From contig CAZOOT010000174.1 of NCBI GenBank assembly GCA_964581455.1, positions 1 through 5,305 of the forward strand: a stretch of DNA of 5,305 bases. The letters run 5' to 3'. Positions 1-5,300 of the stretch are shown in pieces (the stretch's first letter is position 1; every line of letters begins with the position of its first letter). The stretch is from VBAS01 sp964581455 (GTDB lineage: Bacteria > Bacteroidota > Bacteroidia > Chitinophagales > Chitinophagaceae). The position numbers and the translations under genes were made by a program. The notes under the pieces were generated by a model. It ran no database searches and was not told the DNA's origin. It worked only from the letters and a program-made list of their open reading frames with translations.

Positions 1-732
1 GTTTTTACCAAAAACGGGAAAGGCTATGTACATGAAAATATTCCCGCAAGTATTGCCGCCTTTCAAAAAATGGGTAAGGAACAAAATTTCAAAGTGGATA
101 CTACCACAAACTCAGCTTTGTTTACTGATGAGTATTTAAAAAACTATGATGCCCTCATTTTTTCCAATACCAATAATGATGTATTTGATACGGAGCAGGA
201 GAAACTTGCCTTCTTGCGGTATATACAGGCTGGCGGTGGTTTTATAGGCGTTCATTCTGCTACCGGAACGGAAAGAAAATGGAAATGGTTTAAACTAATG
301 CTGGGTGCAAGCTTTCTCAGGCATCCTCCCTTTCAGCCATTTACGGTTTATGTGCTTGACAAAAATCATCCGGCCACTAAAAATCTTTTGCCAAGTTGGA
401 AAACAAATGATGAATGTTATTTTTTTAAAGAGATCAATCCATCCATAAAGGTTTTATTGTTCAGCGACATTTCAACAATAAAAGAAAGCGATGAGGGGAA
501 AAACACAACTCCTGATATTTTTGGCAATCGCTATCCTGCTGCCTGGTGCCATGAATTTGATGGCGGGAAAATCTGGTACACTTCACTTGGCCATAGTAAG
601 GAAGATTACTCAAACCCCACTTATCTTGCCCATATCATACAAGGATTGAAATGGGTAACTGACAAAGGAAAACCGGATTACAAAAAAGCAGTTGCAATTA
701 GTTCTTCTATTGATGAAATGAAAAGTTTTTAA
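1..732 (+). CDS. ThuA domain-containing protein (5' end missing)
   Basis: The reading frame is open from base 1 to the TAA at 730-732 (243 visible residues), so the true start lies upstream. The first ATG (base 70) is not the start, because the conserved ThuA beginning VFTKNGKGYVHENIPASIAA precedes it. Visible ThuA landmarks are GGGFIGVHSATGTE (about residues 78-91), the segment GASFLRHPPFQPF (102-114) followed by KNHPAT, DECYFF (137-142), and the closing AAWCHEFDGGKIWYTSLGHS. ThuA (trehalose-utilization) proteins have a class I glutamine-amidotransferase-like fold. The elbow here reads GVHS with no cysteine, so amidotransferase chemistry is unlikely. In Bacteroidota they often sit among sugar or glycoside genes, but the substrate is not known and no such neighbour is visible. 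The protein ends about 20 residues after the domain, so no cytochrome or PQQ domain follows. A signal peptide would lie outside the window. Confidence 0.9.
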   Translation, partial: VFTKNGKGYVHENIPASIAAFQKMGKEQNFKVDTTTNSALFTDEYLKNYDALIFSNTNNDVFDTEQEKLAFLRYIQAGGGFIGVHSATGTERKWKWFKLMLGASFLRHPPFQPFTVYVLDKNHPATKNLLPSWKTNDECYFFKEINPSIKVLLFSDISTIKESDEGKNTTPDIFGNRYPAAWCHEFDGGKIWYTSLGHSKEDYSNPTYLAHIIQGLKWVTDKGKPDYKKAVAISSSIDEMKSF

Positions 733-780
733 AATCAATTCCATTTTAAGAACTCAATGCCAATTTGAATATTTTTTTTG

Positions 781-875
781 AACCACATAGACACATAAGG
801 AACATAGTCCTGATAGCTATCGGGATCAAATAATTCTATGTGCTTATCTATTGTGCGCTATATATCTATGTGGTG
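781..875. repeat. REP/MITE-like imperfect inverted-repeat element
   Basis: The left end (781-797) and the reverse complement of the right end (859-875) match at 14 of 17 positions, including the exact core ACCACATAGA. Inner ACATAG units recur in the left arm (803-808) and, inverted, in the right arm (836-841). A near-perfect palindrome occupies the middle. The stretch has no coding capacity and no terminal direct repeats that I can see. It resembles the short dispersed intergenic palindromes of Bacteroidota, but copy number cannot be judged from one window. It could also act as a transcript-end structure downstream of the ThuA gene. Confidence 0.6.
808..825. repeat. 18-bp palindrome inside the inverted-repeat element
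   Basis: TCCTGATAGCTATCGGGA pairs with itself along its full length around the axis between 816 and 817. The only irregularity is T811 opposite G822, which is a tolerated G-U pair in RNA. The sequence could be a dimeric protein-binding site or a cruciform/hairpin tip. From memory, the regular form CCCGATAGCTATCGGG is common in intergenic DNA of related genomes; I could not check this here. Confidence 0.6.
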
Positions 876-915
876 AAAAAAGCTGAATAGAATTGTAAAA
901 GTACAAGAGTGTTCC

Positions 916-934
916 AAGGGAGTCCCTTCGGGAC
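916..934. repeat. Two overlapping, mutually exclusive short hairpins
   Basis: AAGGG-AGT-CCCTT (916-928) and GTCCC-TTC-GGGAC (922-934) are both perfect 5-bp stems with 3-nt loops. They share bases 922-928, so only one can form at a time. No T-run follows, so neither is an intrinsic terminator. The pair lies about 160 nt before the DUF4407 start in non-coding DNA. It may be a regulatory leader structure or part of another dispersed repeat; nothing here decides between these. Confidence 0.4.
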
Positions 935-1096
935 GACGCAACCAAAGCTTCATAGTATTACGAAGGCTGGCTAACATATTTTCTTTATCCTTTTATTAAC
1001 GTTCAATAAATAATGTAAAGAAGCTATCTTCGTTTCTAGCATATCCACTTCAACCAGGGACGGACAACTCAATTTTTTACTGTAAACTTTTTTACA

Positions 1097-2374
1097 ATGG
1101 CTGAAAACAAAACAGGCCAGGAGCCTTCGCATGCCGGTGAAGAAATGCTATACACTTACGATTCCTTTGGTGGCAACAAAAAACCCTCAGATCATAAATT
1201 TTTATGGTGGTGTGCCGGGGCTCACCAGAATTTATTAAAACAATTCCCTTCGGAGTTCAGCAAATACTCCGGGCTAGGCGGAGTGCTGCTTGCCACTTTT
1301 GTGCTGGCAACCCTTTCTGCAGGCTATGCCATTCATACAGTATTTGACAACTGGTTCTGGACAATCAGTTTTGCCCTAATCTGGGGAGTGATCATTTTCA
1401 ATTTTGACCGTTTTCTTGTTTCCACCATGCGCAAATATGGCATATCAAAACAAAAACAGATATGGATGGCTTTGCCAAGGATAGCATTGGCTCTATTAAT
1501 TGGTGTAGTGATTGCACGTCCGCTGAAATTAAAAATTTTTGAGAAAGAGATCAATGTAAAGATGACAGAGAACCTCCATAAAAAGATCCAGCTCAATGAT
1601 AGCATGTTAGCCATAGAGAATAAAGCGCTGCTAACATCAGCCGAATCAGAAAGACAGCGGCTCCTCGGTCGTAAGCTGGCGATCGAGGATACGCTGCACA
1701 ATCTGCAAACATCTTATGTACGGGAAGCTGATGGAACCGGTGGCAGTATGCAAAGAGGAATTGAAAATATTACAAGGTTAAAACAGGAAGCCTGGCAAAA
1801 TGCAAAAATTCAATTTGAACCAGAGCAGCAAATGCTAGCTGTAGCCATCAATCAGCAAAACAAGATAATGAATGAGGCGAAGGCAGCGATGGAAGAAAAA
1901 AGAAAACAATATGAGGCATCAGCAACTGCCAATATGGGTTTCCTGGAAAGAAATAAAGCATTGTCTGATCTTTCTGCTGAAGAAGGATCTGTGTTCTGGG
2001 CCAACTTATTAATTTCATTGCTGATCATTTTAATCGAGATCGGGCCGGTACTTTCTAAACTGATCATGCCGGTTGGTCCTTATGATATTGCCCTGGCAAA
2101 AGAAGAACTTTTGCAAATGGCAGTACATGAAGGTGAAATAAGAAAAGATAAAAATGAGCGGTTTGAAAAAAGAAAAGTATTTCACCAAAAACAAAAAGAA
2201 ATGTCGGAACAACTGGCAGAAAAGCTAACACAGTTGCAACAAAAAAATATTGACATAGAACTGGACAAATGGGAACGTGGGGAATGGCAGCCGCAGGATC
2301 ACCGGGCCAGTATGGATGAAGTGGTGAAAAAAATTAAAACACAATACCAGTTTAAAGATGAGGATATGTTATAA
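1097..2374 (+). CDS. DUF4407 family membrane/coiled-coil protein
   Basis: This 425-residue protein carries DUF4407 hallmarks: FLWWCAGA (35-42), IIFNFDRFLVSTMRK (99-113) and LIEIGPVLSKLI (312-323) followed by PYD. The hydrophobic segments are about 59-81, 86-103, 123-141 and 299-320. Between the third and fourth lies a charged, Glu/Lys/Gln-rich, probably coiled-coil region of about 155 residues (145-298). A second helical charged tail (335-395) ends the protein. With the N-terminus inside, the long coiled coil would be periplasmic and the tail cytoplasmic; this topology is inferred. The family has no established biochemical role that I know of. The ATG at 1097 is the only in-frame ATG after the TAG at 1037, and it has no Shine-Dalgarno sequence, which is normal in Bacteroidota. 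The gene appears monocistronic: long non-coding DNA lies upstream and a strong terminator lies just past the stop. Confidence 0.9.
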   Translation: MAENKTGQEPSHAGEEMLYTYDSFGGNKKPSDHKFLWWCAGAHQNLLKQFPSEFSKYSGLGGVLLATFVLATLSAGYAIHTVFDNWFWTISFALIWGVIIFNFDRFLVSTMRKYGISKQKQIWMALPRIALALLIGVVIARPLKLKIFEKEINVKMTENLHKKIQLNDSMLAIENKALLTSAESERQRLLGRKLAIEDTLHNLQTSYVREADGTGGSMQRGIENITRLKQEAWQNAKIQFEPEQQMLAVAINQQNKIMNEAKAAMEEKRKQYEASATANMGFLERNKALSDLSAEEGSVFWANLLISLLIILIEIGPVLSKLIMPVGPYDIALAKEELLQMAVHEGEIRKDKNERFEKRKVFHQKQKEMSEQLAEKLTQLQQKNIDIELDKWERGEWQPQDHRASMDEVVKKIKTQYQFKDEDML

Positions 2375-2380
2375 GCAATT

Positions 2381-3001
2381 TTAAACATCGGTTTTTTCAA
2401 TCTCCACTTTGTGGAGATTTTTTAATTTGGATAAAACAATTTCCAGGTATTCTTTGGGAATTCCAATATCCATAAAACAAAACAACTGTATTTCCTGCTT
2501 CAATATTTCGCATTCGTGTTTTTTCATTACGATCATCACATCGTTCATCATCGTATAGTCAAACGTTAATCTGAATTTTACAAATACTGGCTTTTTTATA
2601 AATGGATTTAATTGCAATGCAAAAGAAGCAGCAGTTTTATAGGCATGGATCAATCCGGGTACACCAAGCAATGTGCCGCCAAAATATCTGACAACAATGA
2701 CAGCGATATTTGTAAGATCAAGGCTGTCGATCTGCCCGAGGATAGGACGACCAGCAGTTCCGGAAGGTTCTCCATCATCAGAACTGCGAAAATCATTGCC
2801 CTCAGTACCTATCCTGTATGCAAAACAATGGTGCGCAGCTTTTGGATGCTCGTCCCTGAGCTGTTTCAGGCGTAGTTTAAACTCTTCTTTGTTTTCGATG
2901 GGAAATGCATAAGCAAGAAAACTACTGTTCCTGTCTTTAAATTCAGCTACAGATTCTTTTCCGATAGTATAATAAAATTCTTTAGAAGAAGCTTTCTTCA
3001 C
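2381..3001 (-). CDS. yigZ: IMPACT / YigZ family protein (UPF0029)
   Basis: This 206-residue protein has the normal length and layout of bacterial YigZ. The N-terminal IMPACT domain (about 15-130) contains FKDRNSSFLAYAFPI, HHCFAYRIG, the signature DDGEPSGTAGRPIL (75-88) and the glycine-rich VVRYFGGTLLGVPGLIHAY (103-121). A smaller C-terminal ferredoxin-like domain (DUF1949 type, about 142-200) follows. Eukaryotic IMPACT regulates Gcn2 signalling; the bacterial role is unclear, with a nucleic-acid or translation-related function suspected. The start is GTG at 3001-2999. It shares its first base with the TAG of the upstream gene (TAGTG), so translation is probably coupled by termination-reinitiation. 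The next ATG comes only at residue 150, and the conserved region begins soon after residue 10, which supports the GTG. This is the last gene of the ribD operon and converges on the DUF4407 gene with 6 bp between stops. Confidence 0.92.
   Translation of the reverse strand: MKKASSKEFYYTIGKESVAEFKDRNSSFLAYAFPIENKEEFKLRLKQLRDEHPKAAHHCFAYRIGTEGNDFRSSDDGEPSGTAGRPILGQIDSLDLTNIAVIVVRYFGGTLLGVPGLIHAYKTAASFALQLNPFIKKPVFVKFRLTFDYTMMNDVMIVMKKHECEILKQEIQLFCFMDIGIPKEYLEIVLSKLKNLHKVEIEKTDV
2399..2423 (+). terminator. Rho-independent terminator of the DUF4407 gene, inside the yigZ coding sequence
   Basis: TCTCCAC (2401-2407), loop TTT, and GTGGAGA (2411-2417) form a perfect 7-bp stem, extended by two A-T pairs (2399-2400 with 2418-2419). 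T6 follows at 2418-2423. It begins 25 nt after the DUF4407 stop codon. On the minus strand the same hairpin is followed by TTGAAAAAA rather than a T-run, so it should stop only plus-strand transcription. The bases also encode residues LHKVE near the YigZ C-terminus. Confidence 0.85.
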
Positions 3002-3231
3002 TATGGTATCTTTTTTTCTTTCCTGATAAAAAGATAATATAACTGGATGCAGGTGATAAAAGCGTTTGGAATAATAATGGGTAAGTTCATGTCCAGCAAA
3101 ATGCCATATGCTATAAACACAAGTGCTCCCAGCATATTTATAAAACGAATGACGCGGACCTTTGAACTAACCAGGAAGCTGATCACAACCAATGCTGCCC
3201 CGATATATCCTATGAATTCGATCCAGTCCAT
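3001..3231 (-). CDS. Small YgjV-like inner-membrane protein
   Basis: This 76-residue, very hydrophobic protein has three probable membrane helices (about 6-22, 29-46 and 50-69) and a positively charged end (RKEKKIP). The pattern of IGYIGAALVVISFLVSSKVR, then RFINMLGALVFIAYGILL, then an Asn-containing third helix (PNAFITCIQLYYL) resembles short YgjV-type proteins of Bacteroidota. The family match is by recognition rather than a search. No function is established that I know of. The start is ATG at 3231-3229, 18 nt after the ribD stop, and no Shine-Dalgarno sequence is visible. Its TAG stop overlaps the GTG start of yigZ by one base. The gene therefore sits in the middle of a ribD-led operon, although a direct link to riboflavin synthesis cannot be inferred. 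Confidence 0.75.
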   Translation of the reverse strand: MDWIEFIGYIGAALVVISFLVSSKVRVIRFINMLGALVFIAYGILLDMNLPIIIPNAFITCIQLYYLFIRKEKKIP

Positions 3232-3249
3232 ATAAGTTTTATTTAAGAT

Positions 3250-4332
3250 TTAGCTGCGAATATAAGTGTTTACAAGATCGTCGCAGATCCTGGTTGCATT
3301 TATAGCTGGCAATTCAGGAATTCGGGGTGAATCAAGTCCATCATCAATTTTTAATTTTTCATTCTTTATTACTCTTATCTCATCCCAGCAATTTTCATCA
3401 AGAAAAGATTGTAACAGCCTGGCACCGCCTTCTACAAGCACACTTTGAATATTTAAAAGGAACAAAGATTGGATAAGCTGCTGGATCAGATTTTTATTTT
3501 TATCAATTTGATAATAGAAAATGTTCTTATTTTCTGCGTGTTTCCTGTAGTTAAAGATAATTGTCTTCACTTTTTTATTAAAGATCTTTAAGGATCCAGG
3601 CAATTTCAGATCCATATCAATAACCAGCCTGATGGGTGAAGGTCCGTTCCATAATCGGTTTGTAAGTTCGGGATCATCCTGTAAAGCGGTATTGGTGCCT
3701 ACCAGAATTGATGCTTCTTCACTTCTCCATTTATGTACTATCCGATTCGTTTTTTCATTACTGATCAATAGTCTGGGCAAATTCCCATTCCCTGCATTAC
3801 CGGAGTAAGCAGGGGCCATTTTCCCGTTGGCAGTTTCCGCCCACTTTAAAATGATATAAGGCCGTTGTTGTTTTTGAAAAGTGAAAAACCGTTTATTCAA
3901 ATTGATACATTCTTTTTCCAATACCCCAAATGTTACATTAACATTTTTTGCTTTTAAAACTTCAATCCCTTTTCCTTCAACTTTATTATTCGGATCAAGG
4001 CAGCCGATCACTACTTCAGGAATTTTATTTTTCAAAATAAGATCAGTGCAGGGTGGGGTTTTACCAAAAAAATTACAAGGTTCCAAAGAAACATAAAGAG
4101 TAGATTTTGAAATTAAGCTTCTGTCCTCAACTTTTACAGATTTCAAACAATTCACTTCAGCATGTGCTTCGCCATATTTCTGATGATAGCCCTCTCCTAT
4201 TATTCTTCCTTTATAAACCATCACTGCTCCTACCATAGGGTTGGGAGCAACTAAACCGGCTCCACGCATTGCCAGTTCAATACAGCGATGCATGAAAGAG
4301 TCAATTGTCAGGATTTGGGAACCGGGAGTCAT
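3250..4332 (-). CDS. ribD: Bifunctional riboflavin biosynthesis deaminase/reductase RibD
   Basis: RibD deaminates 2,5-diamino-6-ribosylamino-4(3H)-pyrimidinone 5'-phosphate, then reduces the ribosyl side chain with NADPH (EC 3.5.4.26 and 1.1.1.193), in the cytoplasm. Counting 360 residues from the ATG at 4332-4330, the N-terminal deaminase has APNPMVGAV (29-37), HAEVNCL (57-63) and LEPCNFFGKTPPC. Zinc ligands are H57, C86 and C95, with E59 as proton shuttle. The reductase domain shows YIILKWAETANGKMA (159-173), LVGTNTALQDDPELTNR (210-226) and VLVEGGARLLQSF (298-310). Family length and residues are intact. TTG codons at 4341 and 4338 are less likely starts, because they overlap the promoter box. 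A TTG at 4308 or the ATG at 4293 (347 residues) would also spare the conserved core. The gene leads a minus-strand operon and is divergent from prmC. No FMN riboswitch is visible. Residues 323-329 (KNEKLKI) are encoded by a repeat-like tract shared with prmC. Confidence 0.95.
   Translation of the reverse strand: MTPGSQILTIDSFMHRCIELAMRGAGLVAPNPMVGAVMVYKGRIIGEGYHQKYGEAHAEVNCLKSVKVEDRSLISKSTLYVSLEPCNFFGKTPPCTDLILKNKIPEVVIGCLDPNNKVEGKGIEVLKAKNVNVTFGVLEKECINLNKRFFTFQKQQRPYIILKWAETANGKMAPAYSGNAGNGNLPRLLISNEKTNRIVHKWRSEEASILVGTNTALQDDPELTNRLWNGPSPIRLVIDMDLKLPGSLKIFNKKVKTIIFNYRKHAENKNIFYYQIDKNKNLIQQLIQSLFLLNIQSVLVEGGARLLQSFLDENCWDEIRVIKNEKLKIDDGLDSPRIPELPAINATRICDDLVNTYIRS
3346..3366 (-). repeat. 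A-rich tract inside ribD, near-copy of one in prmC
   Basis: Read on the minus strand, these 21 bases match the prmC tract at 4770-4790 at 19 positions. They encode KNEKLKI, in the place where many RibD proteins have a segment like SPKVLG. The tract is in frame and the reductase core continues on both sides, so the gene is not broken. Confidence 0.45.
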
Positions 4333-4338
4333 GATCAA

Positions 4339-4368
4339 CAAAAGTAAATTAATAATTATGGGGAAAAA
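4339..4368 (-). promoter_or_regulatory. Bacteroidota-type promoter of the ribD operon
   Basis: On the minus strand, TACTTTTG (4346-4339) is an exact match to the -7 consensus TAnnTTTG. An 18-bp spacer separates it from TTTT (4368-4365), a 3-of-4 match to the -33 box TTTG. The transcript would begin a few bases downstream, within about 0-5 nt of the ATG at 4332. That makes the message almost leaderless, or else points to a start codon further inside ribD. Confidence 0.5.
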
Positions 4369-4401
4369 GATTTCTCATTAGTTTTCATTTTATTTAAGCC
4401 C

Positions 4402-4422
4402 ATTCACAATTCACCTTTCACA
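4402..4422. repeat. Heptanucleotide repeat tract between ribD and prmC
   Basis: There are three consecutive 7-mers: ATTCACA, ATTCACC and TTTCACA. Each differs from the majority form at one position or fewer, apart from the variable last base. The tract fills the spacer where a -33 element of the prmC promoter would lie, and it ends 4 nt before the -7 box. Confidence 0.55.
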
Positions 4423-4425
4423 TCG

Positions 4426-4433
4426 TAAGTTTG
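4426..4433 (+). promoter_or_regulatory. prmC: -7 promoter element of prmC
   Basis: TAAGTTTG matches the TAnnTTTG consensus exactly and is followed by only CAC before the ATG at 4437. In Bacteroidota, transcription normally starts a few bases past this box, so the first base of the message may be at or next to the A of the ATG. The -33 position has only a poor match (TTCA near 4403-4406). Confidence 0.5.
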
Positions 4434-4436
4434 CAC

Positions 4437-5300
4437 ATGAATTTAAAAGAAGCAAGAATTTTATTCAGTACTGAACTTAAAGAAGATTACGAACCGGGTG
4501 AAGCAATGAATATTACCGAACTGGTATTGGAGCATGTAACCGGATTTACAAAGATCCAGCAGATCAGGAAAACAAATGCAGTACTTACCGAAGAACAAAT
4601 TGTACGATTAAGTAAGATCTCCGACCGGTTGAAACAAAATGAACCGGTACAATATATCATTGGAGAAGCCTGGTTTGCCGGCATGAAATTAAAAGTGAAC
4701 AAAAATGTGTTGATACCAAGGCCGGAAACTGAAGAGTTGGCAGCATGGATCGTTGCAGACTGCAGATTGAAGAATGAAGAATTGAAAATTATTGATATTG
4801 GCACTGGCAGTGGATGCATCCCCATAACGCTTAAGAAAAAACTACCCGAAGCCTCTGTTTCAGCAATTGATGTTTGCAGTGAAGCAATTTTTACTGCTAC
4901 TGAAAATGCGCTGACTTTTGAAACAGAAATTGAATTTTCACTTTTGGATTTTTTAAATGAAAACAACTGGAAAAACCTGAGTGAATATGATGTTATTGTC
5001 AGCAATCCTCCATATATAAGACAAAGTGAAAAAAAATCTTTATCTGAAAGAGTGATAAATCATGAACCACATCTGGCATTATTTGTTCCGGACAAAGATG
5101 CTTTAATTTTCTATCGTAAGTTGGCAGATTTTTCTAAAGCCCATTTAAATAAAAGCGGAGCCATCTATGTTGAAATAAATGAATGCCTGGGAAAAGAAGT
5201 GCTGGAATTATTTCAATCGAAAGATTTCAACCAGGTTGAACTCAAAAAAGATATGCAGGGAAAGGAGAGAATGTTGAAGGCAGGGATGGGTGATGAGTGA
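4437..5300 (+). CDS. prmC: Peptide chain release factor N5-glutamine methyltransferase PrmC
   Basis: PrmC transfers a methyl group from S-adenosylmethionine to the glutamine of the GGQ motif in release factors RF1 and RF2 (EC 2.1.1.297), improving peptide release in the cytoplasm. The 287-residue protein has a helical N-terminal release-factor-binding domain (about 1-85, including PVQYIIGEAWF at 70-80). A Rossmann methyltransferase domain follows, with LIPRPETEEL (92-101), the SAM loop IDIGTGSGCI (119-128) and the catalytic/substrate motif NPPY (190-193), then HEPHLALF (209-216) and a closing KERMLKA (276-282). The ATG at 4437 is preferred over the in-frame TTG at 4431, because that TTG is part of the promoter box and the family usually begins at about MNLKEA. 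Residues 110-118 (RLKNEELKI) and the last few residues (GMGDE) are encoded by 7-nt-period repeats. The gene is divergent from ribD. Confidence 0.95.
   Translation: MNLKEARILFSTELKEDYEPGEAMNITELVLEHVTGFTKIQQIRKTNAVLTEEQIVRLSKISDRLKQNEPVQYIIGEAWFAGMKLKVNKNVLIPRPETEELAAWIVADCRLKNEELKIIDIGTGSGCIPITLKKKLPEASVSAIDVCSEAIFTATENALTFETEIEFSLLDFLNENNWKNLSEYDVIVSNPPYIRQSEKKSLSERVINHEPHLALFVPDKDALIFYRKLADFSKAHLNKSGAIYVEINECLGKEVLELFQSKDFNQVELKKDMQGKERMLKAGMGDE
4765..4790 (+). repeat. Heptanucleotide-like tract inside prmC
   Basis: The tract reads GATTGAA, GAATGAA, GAATTGA, then AAATT, a degenerate 7-nt period. It encodes the polar linker LKNEELKI directly before the SAM-binding loop. The flanking catalytic motifs are intact and in frame. 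A 21-nt part (4770-4790) is nearly the same as the minus-strand tract in ribD. Confidence 0.5.

Larger units (their letters stand above)
733..1096. other. 364-bp intergenic region without a gene
   Basis: Apart from the inverted-repeat element and the hairpin pair, I see no coding frame of useful length, no tRNA and no riboswitch-like fold. A T8 run at 772-779 follows only a 4-bp potential stem (TCAA 754-757 with TTGA 765-768), so a terminator for the ThuA gene is possible but weak. The only near match to the Bacteroidota -7 box TAnnTTTG ahead of the DUF4407 gene is TATCTTCG at 1025-1032 (one mismatch), with a poor -33 region. The DUF4407 promoter is therefore not settled. Confidence 0.6.

Noticed and set aside
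754..779. Intrinsic terminator after the ThuA gene
   Set aside because: The T8 run is good, but the only stem I find is 4 bp and AT-rich with a 7-nt loop. This is too weak to call.
1025..1032. TATCTTCG as the promoter of the DUF4407 gene
   Set aside because: It has one mismatch to TAnnTTTG and no convincing -33 box at the expected spacing, so it is mentioned but not called.
733..1096. Remnant of a transposase or other pseudogene in the intergenic region
   Set aside because: Short translated stretches around 900-1000 hit stops quickly and show no recognisable family. Repeats explain the structure better.
1333..1701. Antisense open frame (122 codons) within the DUF4407 gene
   Set aside because: It is opposite conserved DUF4407 coding sequence, with no promoter and no recognisable protein family.
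2329..2358. Minus-strand terminator for the ribD-yigZ operon inside the DUF4407 3' end
   Set aside because: There is a T-run on the minus strand, but the preceding stem (AAAC with GTTT) is only 4 bp with a long loop.
4402..4422. CRISPR array
   Set aside because: The units are 7 nt with no spacers and no cas genes; this is a microsatellite-like tract.
4333..4430. FMN riboswitch upstream of ribD
   Set aside because: The gap is too short and AT-rich, and the expected conserved helices are absent. The apparent promoter leaves no room for a leader.
4487..5005. Long antisense open frame (172 codons) within prmC
   Set aside because: It lies wholly opposite a gene with intact catalytic motifs. The translated sequence is Ser/Phe-rich with no recognisable domain, which is typical of a shadow frame.
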